A DNA stretch of 64,000 nucleotides from CADEFX01 sp050260355 (GCA_050260355.1 JBLNBZ010000147.1:1-64000), one strand, 5' to 3'; shown: positions 50,340 to 59,082, counted from the stretch's first letter. Made by a program: numbers and translations. Notes: generated from the letters alone by a model not told the origin.

Positions 50340-50360
50340 GGGTTGTTTCGTGCCCAACCC
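50340..50360. promoter_or_regulatory. Inverted repeat upstream of the HWE kinase gene
   Basis: GGGTTG (50340-50345) and CAACCC (50355-50360) form a 6-base inverted repeat with a 9-base spacer in an A+T-rich 190-base gap before the kinase start at 50288. It may be an operator or hairpin. No experimental consensus is recognised. Confidence 0.3.
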
Positions 50361-50478
50361 CTATAAACTCTGCAACTCGCGATTAGTTCATTTGTAATCA
50401 GATAAGGGCTCGAGGGCGCCAAGCAGGAGCCCGCGCGTTCGCGCCGCGGTCCACCGCGATTGCCATTGGCCGCTACAA

Positions 50479-51384
50479 CTATCGGCGCGCTTTATCCCCA
50501 GCCGGAAGCTCCTTGGTGGCAAGCGCATCCGCAAGCCGCTGCGCCGCCGAGCCTGGCTTTAATGGCTTCTGCTGGCTCTCGTGCGGGGCCCAACCGGTCA
50601 GGGTGATGATCTCGAATGTCGCAGGGATGCGGCCGCCGGGGCGGGCGTGCAGCTCGGCATAGATCGCGGCTGCGCGCAACAGCGTTGCACGTGACAGCAT
50701 TTGCTTGCGCCGTTCCAGCAGCATGTTGCTGGCCCCCATAGCCCGCAACTCGCGCATCAGATCGAGCGGCGTGGCGTAGTTGACCGTCACGAGGTCGGAA
50801 TCGGCCACGGGCAGCGCGAAATCCGCACGCTGCAGCAGCGCGCCCAGATCGCGCACGTCGGCAAAGGGCGCGACGCGCGGGCTGGCGCCACCGTCCAGCT
50901 CGGCCTCGGCCTGGGCGAACGACTGGCGCAGCTCGAACAGCGTGCGCCCGCCGAGCAGCGCGGCCAGGAACAGTCCGTCCGGCTTGAGGGTCCGCCTGAT
51001 CTGGGCCAGCGCGCCCGGTAGATCATTAACCAGCTGAAGCGAAAGGCCTGAAACAACGAGATCGAGCGACTGGGCCGCGAAGGGAAGCAGCTCTTCATCG
51101 GCGCGTACATGCGGCATCGCGCATTGTGCCAGCAGGCGCTGTGAAAGCTCGACGTCGATCACCATGTCGACCGATGCAAGCTGGCGCAGACGCCGGCCCA
51201 CCACGCCGTGGTAGGCGCCGAGGTTGATGGCGACGGGAAAGCGGCGCTGGATCAGAGAAAGGCGCTCGGCAAGATCGTCGGCCACGCGACGCAATAGGAA
51301 GTCGTTGTCGGAGGCACGGGCCGCGAAGCGGTCGCGCCGGCGAGCAAGCAGCGCACGATCAAAGATGCGGTGTGAATCGGCCAT
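50479..51384 (-). CDS. SAM-dependent methyltransferase, NDUFAF5/BioC-like
   Basis: A 301-residue protein: opening IFDRALLARRRDRFAARASDNDFLLRRVADDLAERL, then AINLGAYHGVVGRRL (motif I, unusual LGAYHG in place of GxGxG) and VDMVIDVELS, followed by FAAQSLDLVVSGLSLQLVNDLPGALAQIRRTLKPDGLFLAALLGG. These features recall the NDUFAF5 family, linked to hydroxylation of a complex I subunit arginine in eukaryotes, and BioC of biotin synthesis. Divergent from comF across 78 bases; in Alphaproteobacteria this divergent arrangement recurs. Confidence 0.88.
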   Translation of the reverse strand: MADSHRIFDRALLARRRDRFAARASDNDFLLRRVADDLAERLSLIQRRFPVAINLGAYHGVVGRRLRQLASVDMVIDVELSQRLLAQCAMPHVRADEELLPFAAQSLDLVVSGLSLQLVNDLPGALAQIRRTLKPDGLFLAALLGGRTLFELRQSFAQAEAELDGGASPRVAPFADVRDLGALLQRADFALPVADSDLVTVNYATPLDLMRELRAMGASNMLLERRKQMLSRATLLRAAAIYAELHARPGGRIPATFEIITLTGWAPHESQQKPLKPGSAAQRLADALATKELPAGDKARR

Positions 51385-51462
51385 GGCCCTTAGCCGAGCT
51401 TCAAATCTCGCAGTTCACATCTGGATGGACTAGCATGCCGGGCTGCCAGGAGCGAGGCAGCA

Positions 51463-52260
51463 ATGCAGGACACTTTGGACCGAGGGCGGTTTCGCGCCGT
51501 CCTCGCGGCAACCGGCAGCGCCATCGTGGGGGCGGGGCGCGCCTTGACTGACGCTATTGTTCCCGCCGTCTGCGTGGCATGCCGGACGCCGATCGCCACC
51601 CACGACGAGCTTTGCGGCGCCTGCTGGAGGCAGGTCGCGTTCATCCGCCCGCCCGTGTGCGACAGGCTTGGCCTGCCGTTGCCGTTCAGCACAGGCGACG
51701 TCGCGATTTCCGCGGCGGCCGCAGCCAATCCGCCAGTCTACGCGCGCGCTCGCGCCGTCGCCGCGTTCGACGGCATCATCCGCGATCTGATCCACGGCTT
51801 CAAATATGCGGATCGGCACGATGCGCGCCGGTTGTTCGGGCGCTGGCTCGCGCAGGCGGGGGCCGAGCTTCTGGCGACCGCCGATATGCTGGTTCCGGTG
51901 CCGCTCGCGCGATGGCGGCTACTCAGGCGGCAGTTCAACCAGGCGGCGATCCTGGCCCAGGAGCTGTCGCGTTCGACGAAGATCCCGTTCGACCCCCACA
52001 TCCTGAGGCGGACACGAGCCACCGCAAGCCAGGTTGGCCTGTCGCACGAGGAGCGGCGGCGCAACGTGCGCGGCGCGTTTGACGTCGCCTCCCGCCGCGC
52101 CAATGCACTGTCGGGGCGCCGGATCGTTCTCATCGACGACGTCATTACCACCGGCGCCACCGTCGAGGCCTGTGCGCGAGCGCTGCTTGCGGCGGGAGCA
52201 GGTCAGGTCGACGTGCTCGCCTTGGCTCTCGTGACCAATCCTGGCCAGGCGTCACCGTAG
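51463..52260 (+). CDS. comF: ComF family phosphoribosyltransferase-like protein
   Basis: A 265-residue protein with an N-terminal zinc-finger-like CVACRTPIATHDELCGACW and a PRTase domain ending in LIDDVITTGATVEACARAL, the PRPP-binding loop. Homologues of ComF/GntX are linked to DNA uptake or metabolism, without a defined reaction. It heads the run comF-grxC-nitrilase-DUF1178. A RBS-like GAGGCAG precedes ATG 51463. The ATG at 51463 is the natural start. Confidence 0.9.
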   Translation: MQDTLDRGRFRAVLAATGSAIVGAGRALTDAIVPAVCVACRTPIATHDELCGACWRQVAFIRPPVCDRLGLPLPFSTGDVAISAAAAANPPVYARARAVAAFDGIIRDLIHGFKYADRHDARRLFGRWLAQAGAELLATADMLVPVPLARWRLLRRQFNQAAILAQELSRSTKIPFDPHILRRTRATASQVGLSHEERRRNVRGAFDVASRRANALSGRRIVLIDDVITTGATVEACARALLAAGAGQVDVLALALVTNPGQASP

Positions 52261-52347
52261 ATCACGCCCGCCGGGGCGGACCTTGCGAGTCGGCCAGAAG
52301 ATACTAGATTCGACGCCCCGACCCTCGGCCAGCGAGTTCGCCAGCAG

Positions 52348-52617
52348 ATGCCCGCGGTAACGATCTACACTACCAGGTTTTGCCCCTATTGCTTGATGGC
52401 CAAGCGGCTGCTGGCAAAAAAGAACATCGCGTTCCACGAGATCGCGGTCGATGGCCGGCCGGATTTGCGCGAGGAGATGACCGCGAAGGCCGGTGGGCGC
52501 ACGAGCGTACCCCAAATCTGGATCGGGGACATGCATGTGGGCGGCTGCGACGAGCTCTACGAGCTGGAGCAGGAAGGCAAGCTCGATCAGCTGATCGCAG
52601 CGGAAGGCGTGGGATAG
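52348..52617 (+). CDS. grxC: Glutaredoxin 3 (GrxC type)
   Basis: An 89-residue dithiol glutaredoxin. The redox motif CPYC lies in YTTRFCPYCLMAKRLL; the cis-Pro loop TSVPQIWIGDMHVGGCDEL contains the glutathione-binding TVP and GGCDD-type features. It reduces protein disulfides or glutathionylated proteins with GSH. Located 10 bases before the nitrilase gene, suggesting an operon. Confidence 0.96.
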   Translation: MPAVTIYTTRFCPYCLMAKRLLAKKNIAFHEIAVDGRPDLREEMTAKAGGRTSVPQIWIGDMHVGGCDELYELEQEGKLDQLIAAEGVG

Positions 52618-52627
52618 GATTGGTCCC

Positions 52628-53500
52628 GTGACCATGGCTCCTGCAGCAAGCTTTCGCGCAGGCCTCGTCCAGATGTGCTCCGGCCGTGATGTGGAGCGAA
52701 ATCTGGCCGATGCGAGCGTGCTCATTCGCGAGGCTGCGGCCGGCGGCGCCAACTACGTGCAGACGCCGGAGTTCACCACGGTGATGGAGATGAGCAGCGC
52801 CAAGCTGTTTGCGGCAACGCGGCCCGAGCAGGGCAATCCGGCCGTTGCGCATTTCTCTGCGCTCGCCCGGGAGCTTGGCATATGGCTGCATATCGGGTCG
52901 ATGGGGGTCCTGCTCGATAGCGGCAAGATCGCCAACCGCTCGCTCCTGTTCGACGCGACTGGCGCAGTGGCTGGGCGCTACGACAAGATCCACATGTTCG
53001 ATGCGGTGCTTGGTGGTGGCGAAAGCTATCGGGAGTCGAAGAATTTCGAGGCGGGGAGCAAGGCGGTGGCGGCGCAGTCGCCTTGGGGGATGCTGGGGCT
53101 GACGGTGTGCTATGATCTGCGCTTTCCGGGCCTCTATCGCGCGCTCGCTAAGGCTGGCGCGATCATTCTGACAGTACCTTCGGCATTCACGCGTCAGACC
53201 GGGGAGGCGCACTGGCATACCCTGCTTCGGGCGCGGGCCATCGAGACCGGCTCATACGTTTTGGCGGCCGCGCAGGGCGGTAACCATGAGAGCGGACGTG
53301 AGACCTTTGGCCACAGCCTCGCCGTCGCGCCCTGGGGTGAGATTATTGCCGAGGGGGGCATTCAGCCTTCCGTCATCTTCGCTGATATAGACTGCGGGAA
53401 GGTGGCGGATGCTCGCCGCCGTATGCCGTCGCTCGAACACGACCGGCCGTTCGATATAGTGCGGGCTGGCTGCCAAGAAGAGGTTGCGACCGCTCGATGA
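52628..53500 (+). CDS. Carbon-nitrogen hydrolase (nitrilase superfamily, Nit1-like amidase)
   Basis: A 290-residue amidase. Catalytic triad segments: Glu in VQTPEFTTVMEM, Lys in RYDKIHMFDAVLGGGESYRES, Cys in GLTVCYDLRFPGLYRALAKAG. The length and RYDKIHMFD motif match the Nit1/YafV group, which removes deaminated glutathione. Its neighbour glutaredoxin fits that role, though this is inference. Start is GTG 52628 or ATG 52634. Its stop overlaps the start of the DUF1178 gene (ATGA). Confidence 0.93.
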   Translation: MTMAPAASFRAGLVQMCSGRDVERNLADASVLIREAAAGGANYVQTPEFTTVMEMSSAKLFAATRPEQGNPAVAHFSALARELGIWLHIGSMGVLLDSGKIANRSLLFDATGAVAGRYDKIHMFDAVLGGGESYRESKNFEAGSKAVAAQSPWGMLGLTVCYDLRFPGLYRALAKAGAIILTVPSAFTRQTGEAHWHTLLRARAIETGSYVLAAAQGGNHESGRETFGHSLAVAPWGEIIAEGGIQPSVIFADIDCGKVADARRRMPSLEHDRPFDIVRAGCQEEVATAR

Positions 53501-53973
53501 TCCGGTATCGACTGCAATGCCGTAAGGGCCACGAGTTCGAAGGTTGGTTCCGCAACGCGGACACATTCGACCGGCAGGTCAAGCGGAAGCAGGTGGGATG
53601 CCCCAACTGCGGCTCGACGGATGTCACCAAGGCGCTGATGGCCCCGAGCGTCGTGACGTCGGAGTCGAAGGCCCGGGCTCCCAGGGGCGCGTCCGCGAGC
53701 TCCGAGCAGGGCCGGCCGGCGTCTGGCGGCAAGCGCGTGGCCAACGCGACTCAGCGCGAGCTGCTGGCGGCAATGCGCAAATTGCGCGACGAGTTGATTG
53801 CAAAATCCGAGTATGTCGGCCCCCGCTTTGCGGAGGAGGCGCGCAAAATCCACAATGAGGAGGTCGAGGCGCGCGGCATCTACGGTGAGGCGACGCCGAC
53901 CGAGGTCAAGGAACTGACCGACGAGGGCGTCGAGATCTATCCGATCCCGATCCTGCCCGAGGATCACAACTAA
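53497..53973 (+). CDS. DUF1178 family zinc-ribbon protein
   Basis: A 158-residue protein: an N-terminal zinc ribbon (MIRYRLQCRKGHEFEGWFRNADTFDRQ, then VGCPNCGSTDVTKALMAPSV with CxxC) and a variable middle. A conserved helical end follows (RELLAAMRKLRDELIAKSEYVGPRFAEEARKIHNEEVEARGIYGEATPTEVKELTDEGVEI). DUF1178 members are found next to nitrilase and grx genes in this class; function unknown. ATG overlaps the nitrilase stop. Confidence 0.94.
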   Translation: MIRYRLQCRKGHEFEGWFRNADTFDRQVKRKQVGCPNCGSTDVTKALMAPSVVTSESKARAPRGASASSEQGRPASGGKRVANATQRELLAAMRKLRDELIAKSEYVGPRFAEEARKIHNEEVEARGIYGEATPTEVKELTDEGVEIYPIPILPEDHN

Positions 53974-54041
53974 CACCGAAAAGCTGTTTGCGCGATAATT
54001 GCGCATTCCAATAGGCGCCGCGTTGCGCTTATAGTGTCCGC

Positions 54042-54551
54042 ATGTTGCAGTCTGGATGCAAGATTGCGGTACGGAGGGGCACGCCGAAGGATGCGGGCGT
54101 GCTGGCCGAGGTGTTTCGCGAGTCGTGGGAGCTCGCCTATCGCGGCATCATCCCGCATCTGCATCTCGAGAGCATCATTCGCCGCCGCGACAAGGCCTGG
54201 TGGAAAAATGCTGTGTCGAGTGGGGACGGCCTGCTCGTGCTCGAGGTGGCGGACACTGTTGCCGGCTATGCGACGTTCGGACGTTCGCGCCTGAAGAGCC
54301 GCTATCAAGGCGAGATCTACGAGATCTATCTGGCACCGGCCTATCAGGGTCTGGGTTTTGGCGAGCACTTGTTCGAGGGCGTCCGGCATGCCCTCGATCA
54401 GCGCAAGCTCAACGGTCTCATTATCTGGGCACTCGCGCACAACATTCCCGCGCAGGACTTCTACTGGCGCCGCGGCGGACGACCGATTGCCAAGTCCACC
54501 GACCGCATCGGCGGAGCCAAGCTCGAGAAGATCGCCTACGGCTGGATCTGA
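54042..54551 (+). CDS. GNAT family N-acetyltransferase
   Basis: A 169-residue acetyltransferase of the GNAT fold. The N-terminal IAVRRGTPKDAGVLAEVFRESWELAYRGIIPHLHLESII matches the usual start; the acetyl-CoA pyrophosphate loop is LAPAYQGLGFGEHLFEGVRHAL (QxxGxG/A). The C-terminal segment NIPAQDFYWRRGGRPIAKSTDRIGG gives the final strand. Substrate unknown. No operon partner is evident. Confidence 0.92.
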   Translation: MLQSGCKIAVRRGTPKDAGVLAEVFRESWELAYRGIIPHLHLESIIRRRDKAWWKNAVSSGDGLLVLEVADTVAGYATFGRSRLKSRYQGEIYEIYLAPAYQGLGFGEHLFEGVRHALDQRKLNGLIIWALAHNIPAQDFYWRRGGRPIAKSTDRIGGAKLEKIAYGWI

Positions 54552-54560
54552 CGCGACGCC

Positions 54561-55163
54561 TCACATCGGGCTTTTGCCATTCCCTCCAACGCGGATCGGC
54601 TCATTGCTGCAGTCGAAGGTGGGGGCCGTCTCATCGGCGATCCTGTGCGCGAGGACGATCGGGTCGGGCGTGGCCAGCGCATCAATGTGAGCCACGTGAC
54701 AGGTCTCTGTCTTCGTCACCTTTGCAACGACGAGAACCTCGCCACGCACCGTGCCGTTGCTGGTGAAGTAGCGCAAAATGGTGGCGTAAGGGACGAGTGT
54801 CGATCCGCTGCGCCGGAACCGCCACTCCAGCGTGGTGCGGGACGAGTCCTTGGGAAAGATCGAGTTGAATGACGCCAGGGTCTGCTCGGCCGCGCGGCGC
54901 TTATTGGCTCTGTTTCCGACGCTGACGAAAGTTCTCAAATCCCCCTCGGCAAGCCAGACGTGGTAGCCGGGCAATCCGGGGCAGGTCCATGCACTGCCAT
55001 CCGGATGCTCCTTCGTCTTCCGGCAGGTCCTGAGGTCGATGGTGGTGTAATGGCTTTTGACCGGGTTGGCACACGCGGAGTCGGCAAGGTGAGTCGCCGG
55101 CAAGACCGCAAGGGCCAGCGCGGAGATGCGCAATATCTGTCGCCTTGCTCCAACGGAGCTCAT
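54561..55163 (-). CDS. Secreted hypothetical protein
   Basis: A 200-residue exported protein: basic signal peptide (SSVGARRQILRISALALAVLPATHLADSACA), mature region with paired cysteines (TCRKTKEHPDGSAWTCPGLPGYHVWLAEGD, ETCHVAHIDAL, FDCSNEPIRVGG), and TTLEWRFRRSGSTLVPYATILRYFTSNGTVRGEVLVVAKV. A longer frame upstream encodes repetitive Ser/Arg/Pro and is not coding. I recognise the general layout from Rhizobiales secreted proteins of no known role. Overlaps or abuts the GNAT gene end; convergent. Confidence 0.75.
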   Translation of the reverse strand: MSSVGARRQILRISALALAVLPATHLADSACANPVKSHYTTIDLRTCRKTKEHPDGSAWTCPGLPGYHVWLAEGDLRTFVSVGNRANKRRAAEQTLASFNSIFPKDSSRTTLEWRFRRSGSTLVPYATILRYFTSNGTVRGEVLVVAKVTKTETCHVAHIDALATPDPIVLAHRIADETAPTFDCSNEPIRVGGNGKSPM

Positions 55164-55243
55164 GAAGGTCCTCGGCGGTAACCGATGCGTGCCGTCTAGC
55201 ATGCCAGGGCGCCGTGGATTGTGGCTAGCTGGCCTATCCGTCC

Positions 55244-55279
55244 GGAACCTTTTACCCGCGAGCCTTCGTTTGCTATACC
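55244..55279 (+). promoter_or_regulatory. Promoter candidates upstream of dapB
   Basis: GGAAC (55244-55248) and CGTT (55267-55270) have an 18-base spacer, one more than the usual 16-17 of EcfG-type general-stress promoters. In the same stretch TTTACC (55251-55256) and TATACC (55274-55279) are 17 bases apart and fit a sigma-70-type promoter. Either could serve dapB at 55309; both are weak matches. Confidence 0.3.
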
Positions 55280-55308
55280 GCCGCGCTAGGAGCGATCGAG
55301 GTCGGCAT

Positions 55309-56115
55309 ATGAGCGACATGAAGCTGGCGGTGATGGGCGCCGCGGGGCGGATGGGCCGAGAGCTGATCCGTGCCATCCAAGCAGTCGAGGGCTGCACCCT
55401 CGCCGGCGCGGTTGCCAAGCCGGGATCGCGCGTACTGGGCGAGGATGCCGGCATTCTGGCCGGCCTCGGAAAGATCGGCGTTCCGGTCTCGGATGACGCC
55501 CTCGAGGTCGTCGCCAAGGTCGATGGCATCCTGGACTTCACCACGCCTGCGGCAACTGTGACGCTCGCTGGCCTGGCGGCCAACGCGCGCATCGTGCACG
55601 TCATCGGCACAACGGGAATCTCGAGCGCCGACGAGGCGGCGATCAAGGCAGCCGCGCGGCATGCGACCATAATCAAGGCGGGCAACATGAGCCTTGGCGT
55701 CAACCTGCTCGTCGCAGTGACGCGCAAAGTGGCCGAGGCGCTGGACGCCGACTTCGACATTGAAGTCGTGGAGATGCATCACAGGCACAAGGTCGATGCT
55801 CCATCCGGCACTGCACTGATGCTGGGAGCCGCGGCAGCAGAGGGCCGCGGGGTTAATCTCGAGACGGCGAGCGTGCGCGTGCGCGATGGTCACACGGGCG
55901 CGCGCAAGCGGGGCGACATCGGCTTTGCCTCGCTGCGGGGCGGCAACGTGGTCGGCGAGCATACGGTCGTGTTTGCCGGTGAGGGTGAGCGCATCGAGCT
56001 TTCACACAAGGCAACGGACCGGGGCATCTTCGCGCGCGGTGCGGTCAAGGCGGCGCTGTGGGGCCGCGGCAAAGGCCCGGGCCTGTTCTCGATGGGCGAC
56101 GTTCTCGGTCTCTAG
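55309..56115 (+). CDS. dapB: 4-hydroxy-tetrahydrodipicolinate reductase
   Basis: Reduces the product of DapA in lysine and diaminopimelate synthesis. The 268-residue product has the N-terminal Rossmann motif LAVMGAAGRMGRELIRAI, the catalytic His/Lys motif EMHHRHKVDAPSGTAL, GTTGISSADEAAI, and the C-terminal RGDIGFASLRGGNVVGEHTV. The ATG at 55309 follows GAGG near 55298. gpmA follows after 38 bases, an order found in other Rhizobiales as far as I recall. Confidence 0.96.
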   Translation: MSDMKLAVMGAAGRMGRELIRAIQAVEGCTLAGAVAKPGSRVLGEDAGILAGLGKIGVPVSDDALEVVAKVDGILDFTTPAATVTLAGLAANARIVHVIGTTGISSADEAAIKAAARHATIIKAGNMSLGVNLLVAVTRKVAEALDADFDIEVVEMHHRHKVDAPSGTALMLGAAAAEGRGVNLETASVRVRDGHTGARKRGDIGFASLRGGNVVGEHTVVFAGEGERIELSHKATDRGIFARGAVKAALWGRGKGPGLFSMGDVLGL

Positions 56116-56153
56116 ACAACGCCTTCAGCGACATCTGAAACGGACAAAACGCA

Positions 56154-56774
56154 ATGGACAATGTGCTGGTGCTCGTGCGTCACGGCGAGAGCGAGTGGAA
56201 CAAGCTCAACCTGTTCACGGGCTGGAAGGACGTCGATCTTTCGGAGAAAGGCGTGGCCGAGGCGAGGAACGCGGGTCGATTGCTGAAGGGGCAGGGCCTG
56301 AAGTTCGATGTCGCCTACACCAGCGACTTGAAGCGCGCGCAGCGCACGCTCACCCTGATCCTCGAGGAGCTCGGGCAAACTGGTCTTCCGATCCATAAGG
56401 ATCAGAAGCTCAACGAGCGCGACTATGGCGACTTGTCGGGGCTCAACAAGGACGATGCGAGGAAGAGGTGGGGCGAGCAGCAGGTGCTGATCTGGCGCCG
56501 CAGCTTCGACGTGCCGCCGCCGGGTGGCGAGAGCTTGAAGGACACCGCGGCGCGCGTGCTGCCCTATTACGACGCTCAGATCTGGCCGGCTGTGAAGGCC
56601 GGCAAGAACGTGCTGGTCGCCGCGCATGGCAACTCGCTGCGCGCTCTGATCATGCGATTGGAGAAGCTTTCGGGAGAGGCGATCGTCAAGCGAGAGCTGG
56701 CGACCGGCGTGCCGATCGTCTATCGGCTCAACGATGACGGGTCGGTTGCAAGCCGGCAGGACCTGACGGGCTGA
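56154..56774 (+). CDS. gpmA: 2,3-bisphosphoglycerate-dependent phosphoglycerate mutase
   Basis: Interconverts 3- and 2-phosphoglycerate in glycolysis and gluconeogenesis. The 206-residue product shows LVLVRHGESEWNKLNLFTGWKDVDL (catalytic His), the second Arg in TSDLKRAQRTL, ERDYGDLSGLNKDDAR with the acid Glu, and AAHGNSLRALIM (second His). Slightly short for GpmA (about 230-250 residues) as in other Alphaproteobacteria. Co-directional with dapB and the DUF4337 gene. Confidence 0.94.
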   Translation: MDNVLVLVRHGESEWNKLNLFTGWKDVDLSEKGVAEARNAGRLLKGQGLKFDVAYTSDLKRAQRTLTLILEELGQTGLPIHKDQKLNERDYGDLSGLNKDDARKRWGEQQVLIWRRSFDVPPPGGESLKDTAARVLPYYDAQIWPAVKAGKNVLVAAHGNSLRALIMRLEKLSGEAIVKRELATGVPIVYRLNDDGSVASRQDLTG

Positions 56775-56800
56775 CACAAGCCTCGGAGGAGGGGGGAACG

Positions 56801-57391
56801 ATGTCGCTCGACGACGTCAGGGATGCGCTGGCGGACGCCAACACGCGCAACAAGTGGCTCGGGGTGTGGGTCGGCGTTCTGGCCGCACTGCTCGCCATCT
56901 GCTCCATGGGTGGCGACAACGCCACCAAGGACGCCAATCGCGCCAACATCGACGCAACCAACACCTGGGCCTTCTTCCAAGCCAAGAACATCCGCCGCTC
57001 GGCTCTCTCGCTGGCGGCTGACGACCTCGAGCTCACCCTGCTGTCGCAACCCGGGCTGCCTGCCGAGGTGCGCGCGGCTATCGAGGCCAAGATCAAGAGC
57101 TACCGGGACACGGTCAAAGTCTACACGAGTGATCCGAAAACGATGGAAGGGCTCGATGAGCTCTTCGCCAGGGCCAAGGGGATCGAGCAGGAGCGCGATC
57201 GAGCTCTCCGCAAGGATCCCTATTTCGACTTCGCCCAAGCCCTGCTGCAGATCGGCATCGTGCTGGCCTCTGTCGCAATCATTGCAGGGACTGACACGCT
57301 GGTCCTCCTGAGCTTTGTTGTCGGCGGGCTTGGCACACTCCTGATGCTCAACGGTTTCATGCTGCTCGTGAGCCTGCCGGGATTCGGTTGA
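56801..57391 (+). CDS. DUF4337-like membrane protein
   Basis: A 196-residue inner-membrane protein. N-terminal helix region (VRDALADANTRNKWLGVWVGVLAALLAICSM) with a transmembrane segment, a soluble stretch (NATKDANRANIDATNTWAFFQAKNIRRSALSL), a helical middle, and two more segments at the end (FAQALLQIGIVLASVAIIAG, LSFVVGGLGTLLMLNGFMLLV). This pattern, including the NTWAFFQAKNIR stretch, matches DUF4337. A strong GGAGGAGG precedes the ATG. Function unknown. Confidence 0.8.
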   Translation: MSLDDVRDALADANTRNKWLGVWVGVLAALLAICSMGGDNATKDANRANIDATNTWAFFQAKNIRRSALSLAADDLELTLLSQPGLPAEVRAAIEAKIKSYRDTVKVYTSDPKTMEGLDELFARAKGIEQERDRALRKDPYFDFAQALLQIGIVLASVAIIAGTDTLVLLSFVVGGLGTLLMLNGFMLLVSLPGFG

Positions 57392-57506
57392 GCCGCATCT
57401 TGCGCCCTCTTGCTGGAGGGAAACGTGTGGCGTGCATGCTCCGGAAGCCGCTAGAATTGTCCGTCGGAGGACGTCTTTCGGCGACCGGTGACGGGTGGAG
57501 AAAGCA

Positions 57507-58301
57507 ATGACCACAACAAAAATCGAGGCGAGGAATCCGGCGCGCGAGCGCCTGCAGAAGGGCGAGCTGGCGCTGGGCATCGGCTTGCGGCAGGCCCGCA
57601 CCGTCGATATCGCACCGATGATGAAGAGCTGCGGCTACGACTGGCTCTTCATCGATCTGGAGCACAACTCCATGACGCTCGACATGGCGGTGCAGATCTC
57701 CGTTGCGGCCAATGCGGCCGGCATCTCTCCGGTCGTGCGCGTGCCGTACGGGCAGTTCGACATGGCCACGCGAGCGCTCGATGGCGGCGCGTTCGGCATC
57801 GTCATTCCGCACGTGGACACGCCGGAGGAGGCGCGCGTCGTGGCGGACCGGCTGCGCTATCCGCCGGTGGGTCATCGCTCGATCGGCGGACTGATGCCGC
57901 AGCTCGGCTTTCCGACGATGCCGCCGGGCCAGTCGACGAAGCTCGTCAACGACAACCTGCTTGTCGTCGTCATGCTGGAGACACCAAAGGCGATTGCCAA
58001 CGCCGACGCCATCGCCGCCGTCCCAGGCATCGACGTGCTGTTGATCGGCGCCAGCGATCTGACGCTCGAGATGGGCATTCCCGGCCAGCTACTGCACCCC
58101 GATCTCGTCAAAGCCTACGAGACCGCGGCCGCAGCCTGCAAAAAGCACGGGAAGTGGCTTGGCATGGGCGGCGTCTACACCGATGAGGGCCAGGCCAAGT
58201 ATGTCGGAATCGGTGCGAAGATGATCCTGTCGGGCAGCGACATGACATTCCTGATGCAGGCGGCAACGGCACGTGCCGCGACGCTTCGGGCTCTCAAGTA
58301 G
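57507..58301 (+). CDS. HpcH/HpaI family aldolase
   Basis: A 264-residue class II metal-dependent aldolase that cleaves or forms 2-keto-3-deoxy acids. Sequence features: QARTVDIAPMMKSCGYDWLFIDLEHNSM, VRVPYGQFDMATRALDGGAFGIVIPHVDTPEEAR, LVVVMLETPKAIANADAI (metal Glu) and GIDVLLIGASDLTLEMGIPGQ. Substrates of the family range from 4-hydroxy-2-oxoheptanedioate to 2-dehydro-3-deoxyglucarate; none is identified. Start ATG 57507 with GGAG upstream. TauE/SafE gene follows 34 bases later. Confidence 0.92.
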   Translation: MTTTKIEARNPARERLQKGELALGIGLRQARTVDIAPMMKSCGYDWLFIDLEHNSMTLDMAVQISVAANAAGISPVVRVPYGQFDMATRALDGGAFGIVIPHVDTPEEARVVADRLRYPPVGHRSIGGLMPQLGFPTMPPGQSTKLVNDNLLVVVMLETPKAIANADAIAAVPGIDVLLIGASDLTLEMGIPGQLLHPDLVKAYETAAAACKKHGKWLGMGGVYTDEGQAKYVGIGAKMILSGSDMTFLMQAATARAATLRALK

Positions 58302-58335
58302 TGCGGAGGACTGGGGTCGCCGGGGCCGCGCGCTG

Positions 58336-59082
58336 ATGGGCCCGCTTGTGCTCGCCATCGTCGCCGTGACGGTGCTGGCAACGTCATTCCTGTCCGGCAT
58401 CTTTGGTATGGCGGGCGGGCTGATCCTGCTCGGCGTGCTCCTGATCTGGCTCGACGTTGCGCCAGCCATGGTCCTGTTCGGGACCATCCAGACGACGGCC
58501 AACGGCTGGCGTGCGCTGCTGTGGCGCGGACACGTACAATGGTCGATCGTGTGGCGCTACCTGGTCGGCGCTACGATCGCATTCGCTCTGATGCGCTCGG
58601 TTTCCTTCGAGCCGAGCAAGGCGGCGCTTTACATCGGGTTGGGGCTCATACCCTTTGCTGCCGATCTGCTGCCGAAGAGTCTGACGCCCGATATCAGCCG
58701 GCCCGGCGGTCCTTACGTCTGCGGCATCATCATCATGGTTCTGCAACTCGTTGCCGGCGCGGCCGGTCACGTGCTCGACCTGTTCTATCAGAAAGGCGGG
58801 CTCGATCGCCGCGCGGTGGTTGGCACGAAAGCCATCAGCCAGACATTCGGCCATCTGTTTCGGATCGCCTACTTCGGCTCCTTCGCCAGCGCTTATGACG
58901 CGACGATCCCCTGGTGGGGGTATGTGGGAGCGCTGATCCTGGCAATTGCCGGCACATCGCTCGCTGGGCTCGTCCTGGAGCGCATGACGGACGGACATTT
59001 CCGGCTCTGGAGCCGGCGCGTCATCGTCAGCATCGGCGTGGTCTATCTTGCGCGCGGCATTTGGCTGCTGGCGCGCGGGTAA
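58336..59082 (+). CDS. TauE/SafE family sulfite/anion exporter-like membrane protein
   Basis: A 248-residue polytopic membrane protein. N-terminal segment VLAIVAVTVLATSFLSGIFGMAGGLILLGVLLI, with GIFGMAGG matching the first TauE repeat. A long middle follows, with a basic stretch RDKGGLDRRAVVGTKAISQTFGHLFRIAYFGS near the second repeat, and a last helix VIVSIGVVYLARGIWLL. Some members export sulfite or sulfoacetate. It lies 2.1 kb before aprA (pointing the other way), so a shared role in sulfur handling is possible but unsupported otherwise. Confidence 0.87.
   Translation: MGPLVLAIVAVTVLATSFLSGIFGMAGGLILLGVLLIWLDVAPAMVLFGTIQTTANGWRALLWRGHVQWSIVWRYLVGATIAFALMRSVSFEPSKAALYIGLGLIPFAADLLPKSLTPDISRPGGPYVCGIIIMVLQLVAGAAGHVLDLFYQKGGLDRRAVVGTKAISQTFGHLFRIAYFGSFASAYDATIPWWGYVGALILAIAGTSLAGLVLERMTDGHFRLWSRRVIVSIGVVYLARGIWLLARG

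Noticed and set aside
55164..55760. N-terminal extension of the secreted protein at 54561-55163 across the start of dapB
   Set aside because: It is a Ser/Arg/Pro-rich antisense of dapB; the signal peptide begins at 55163.
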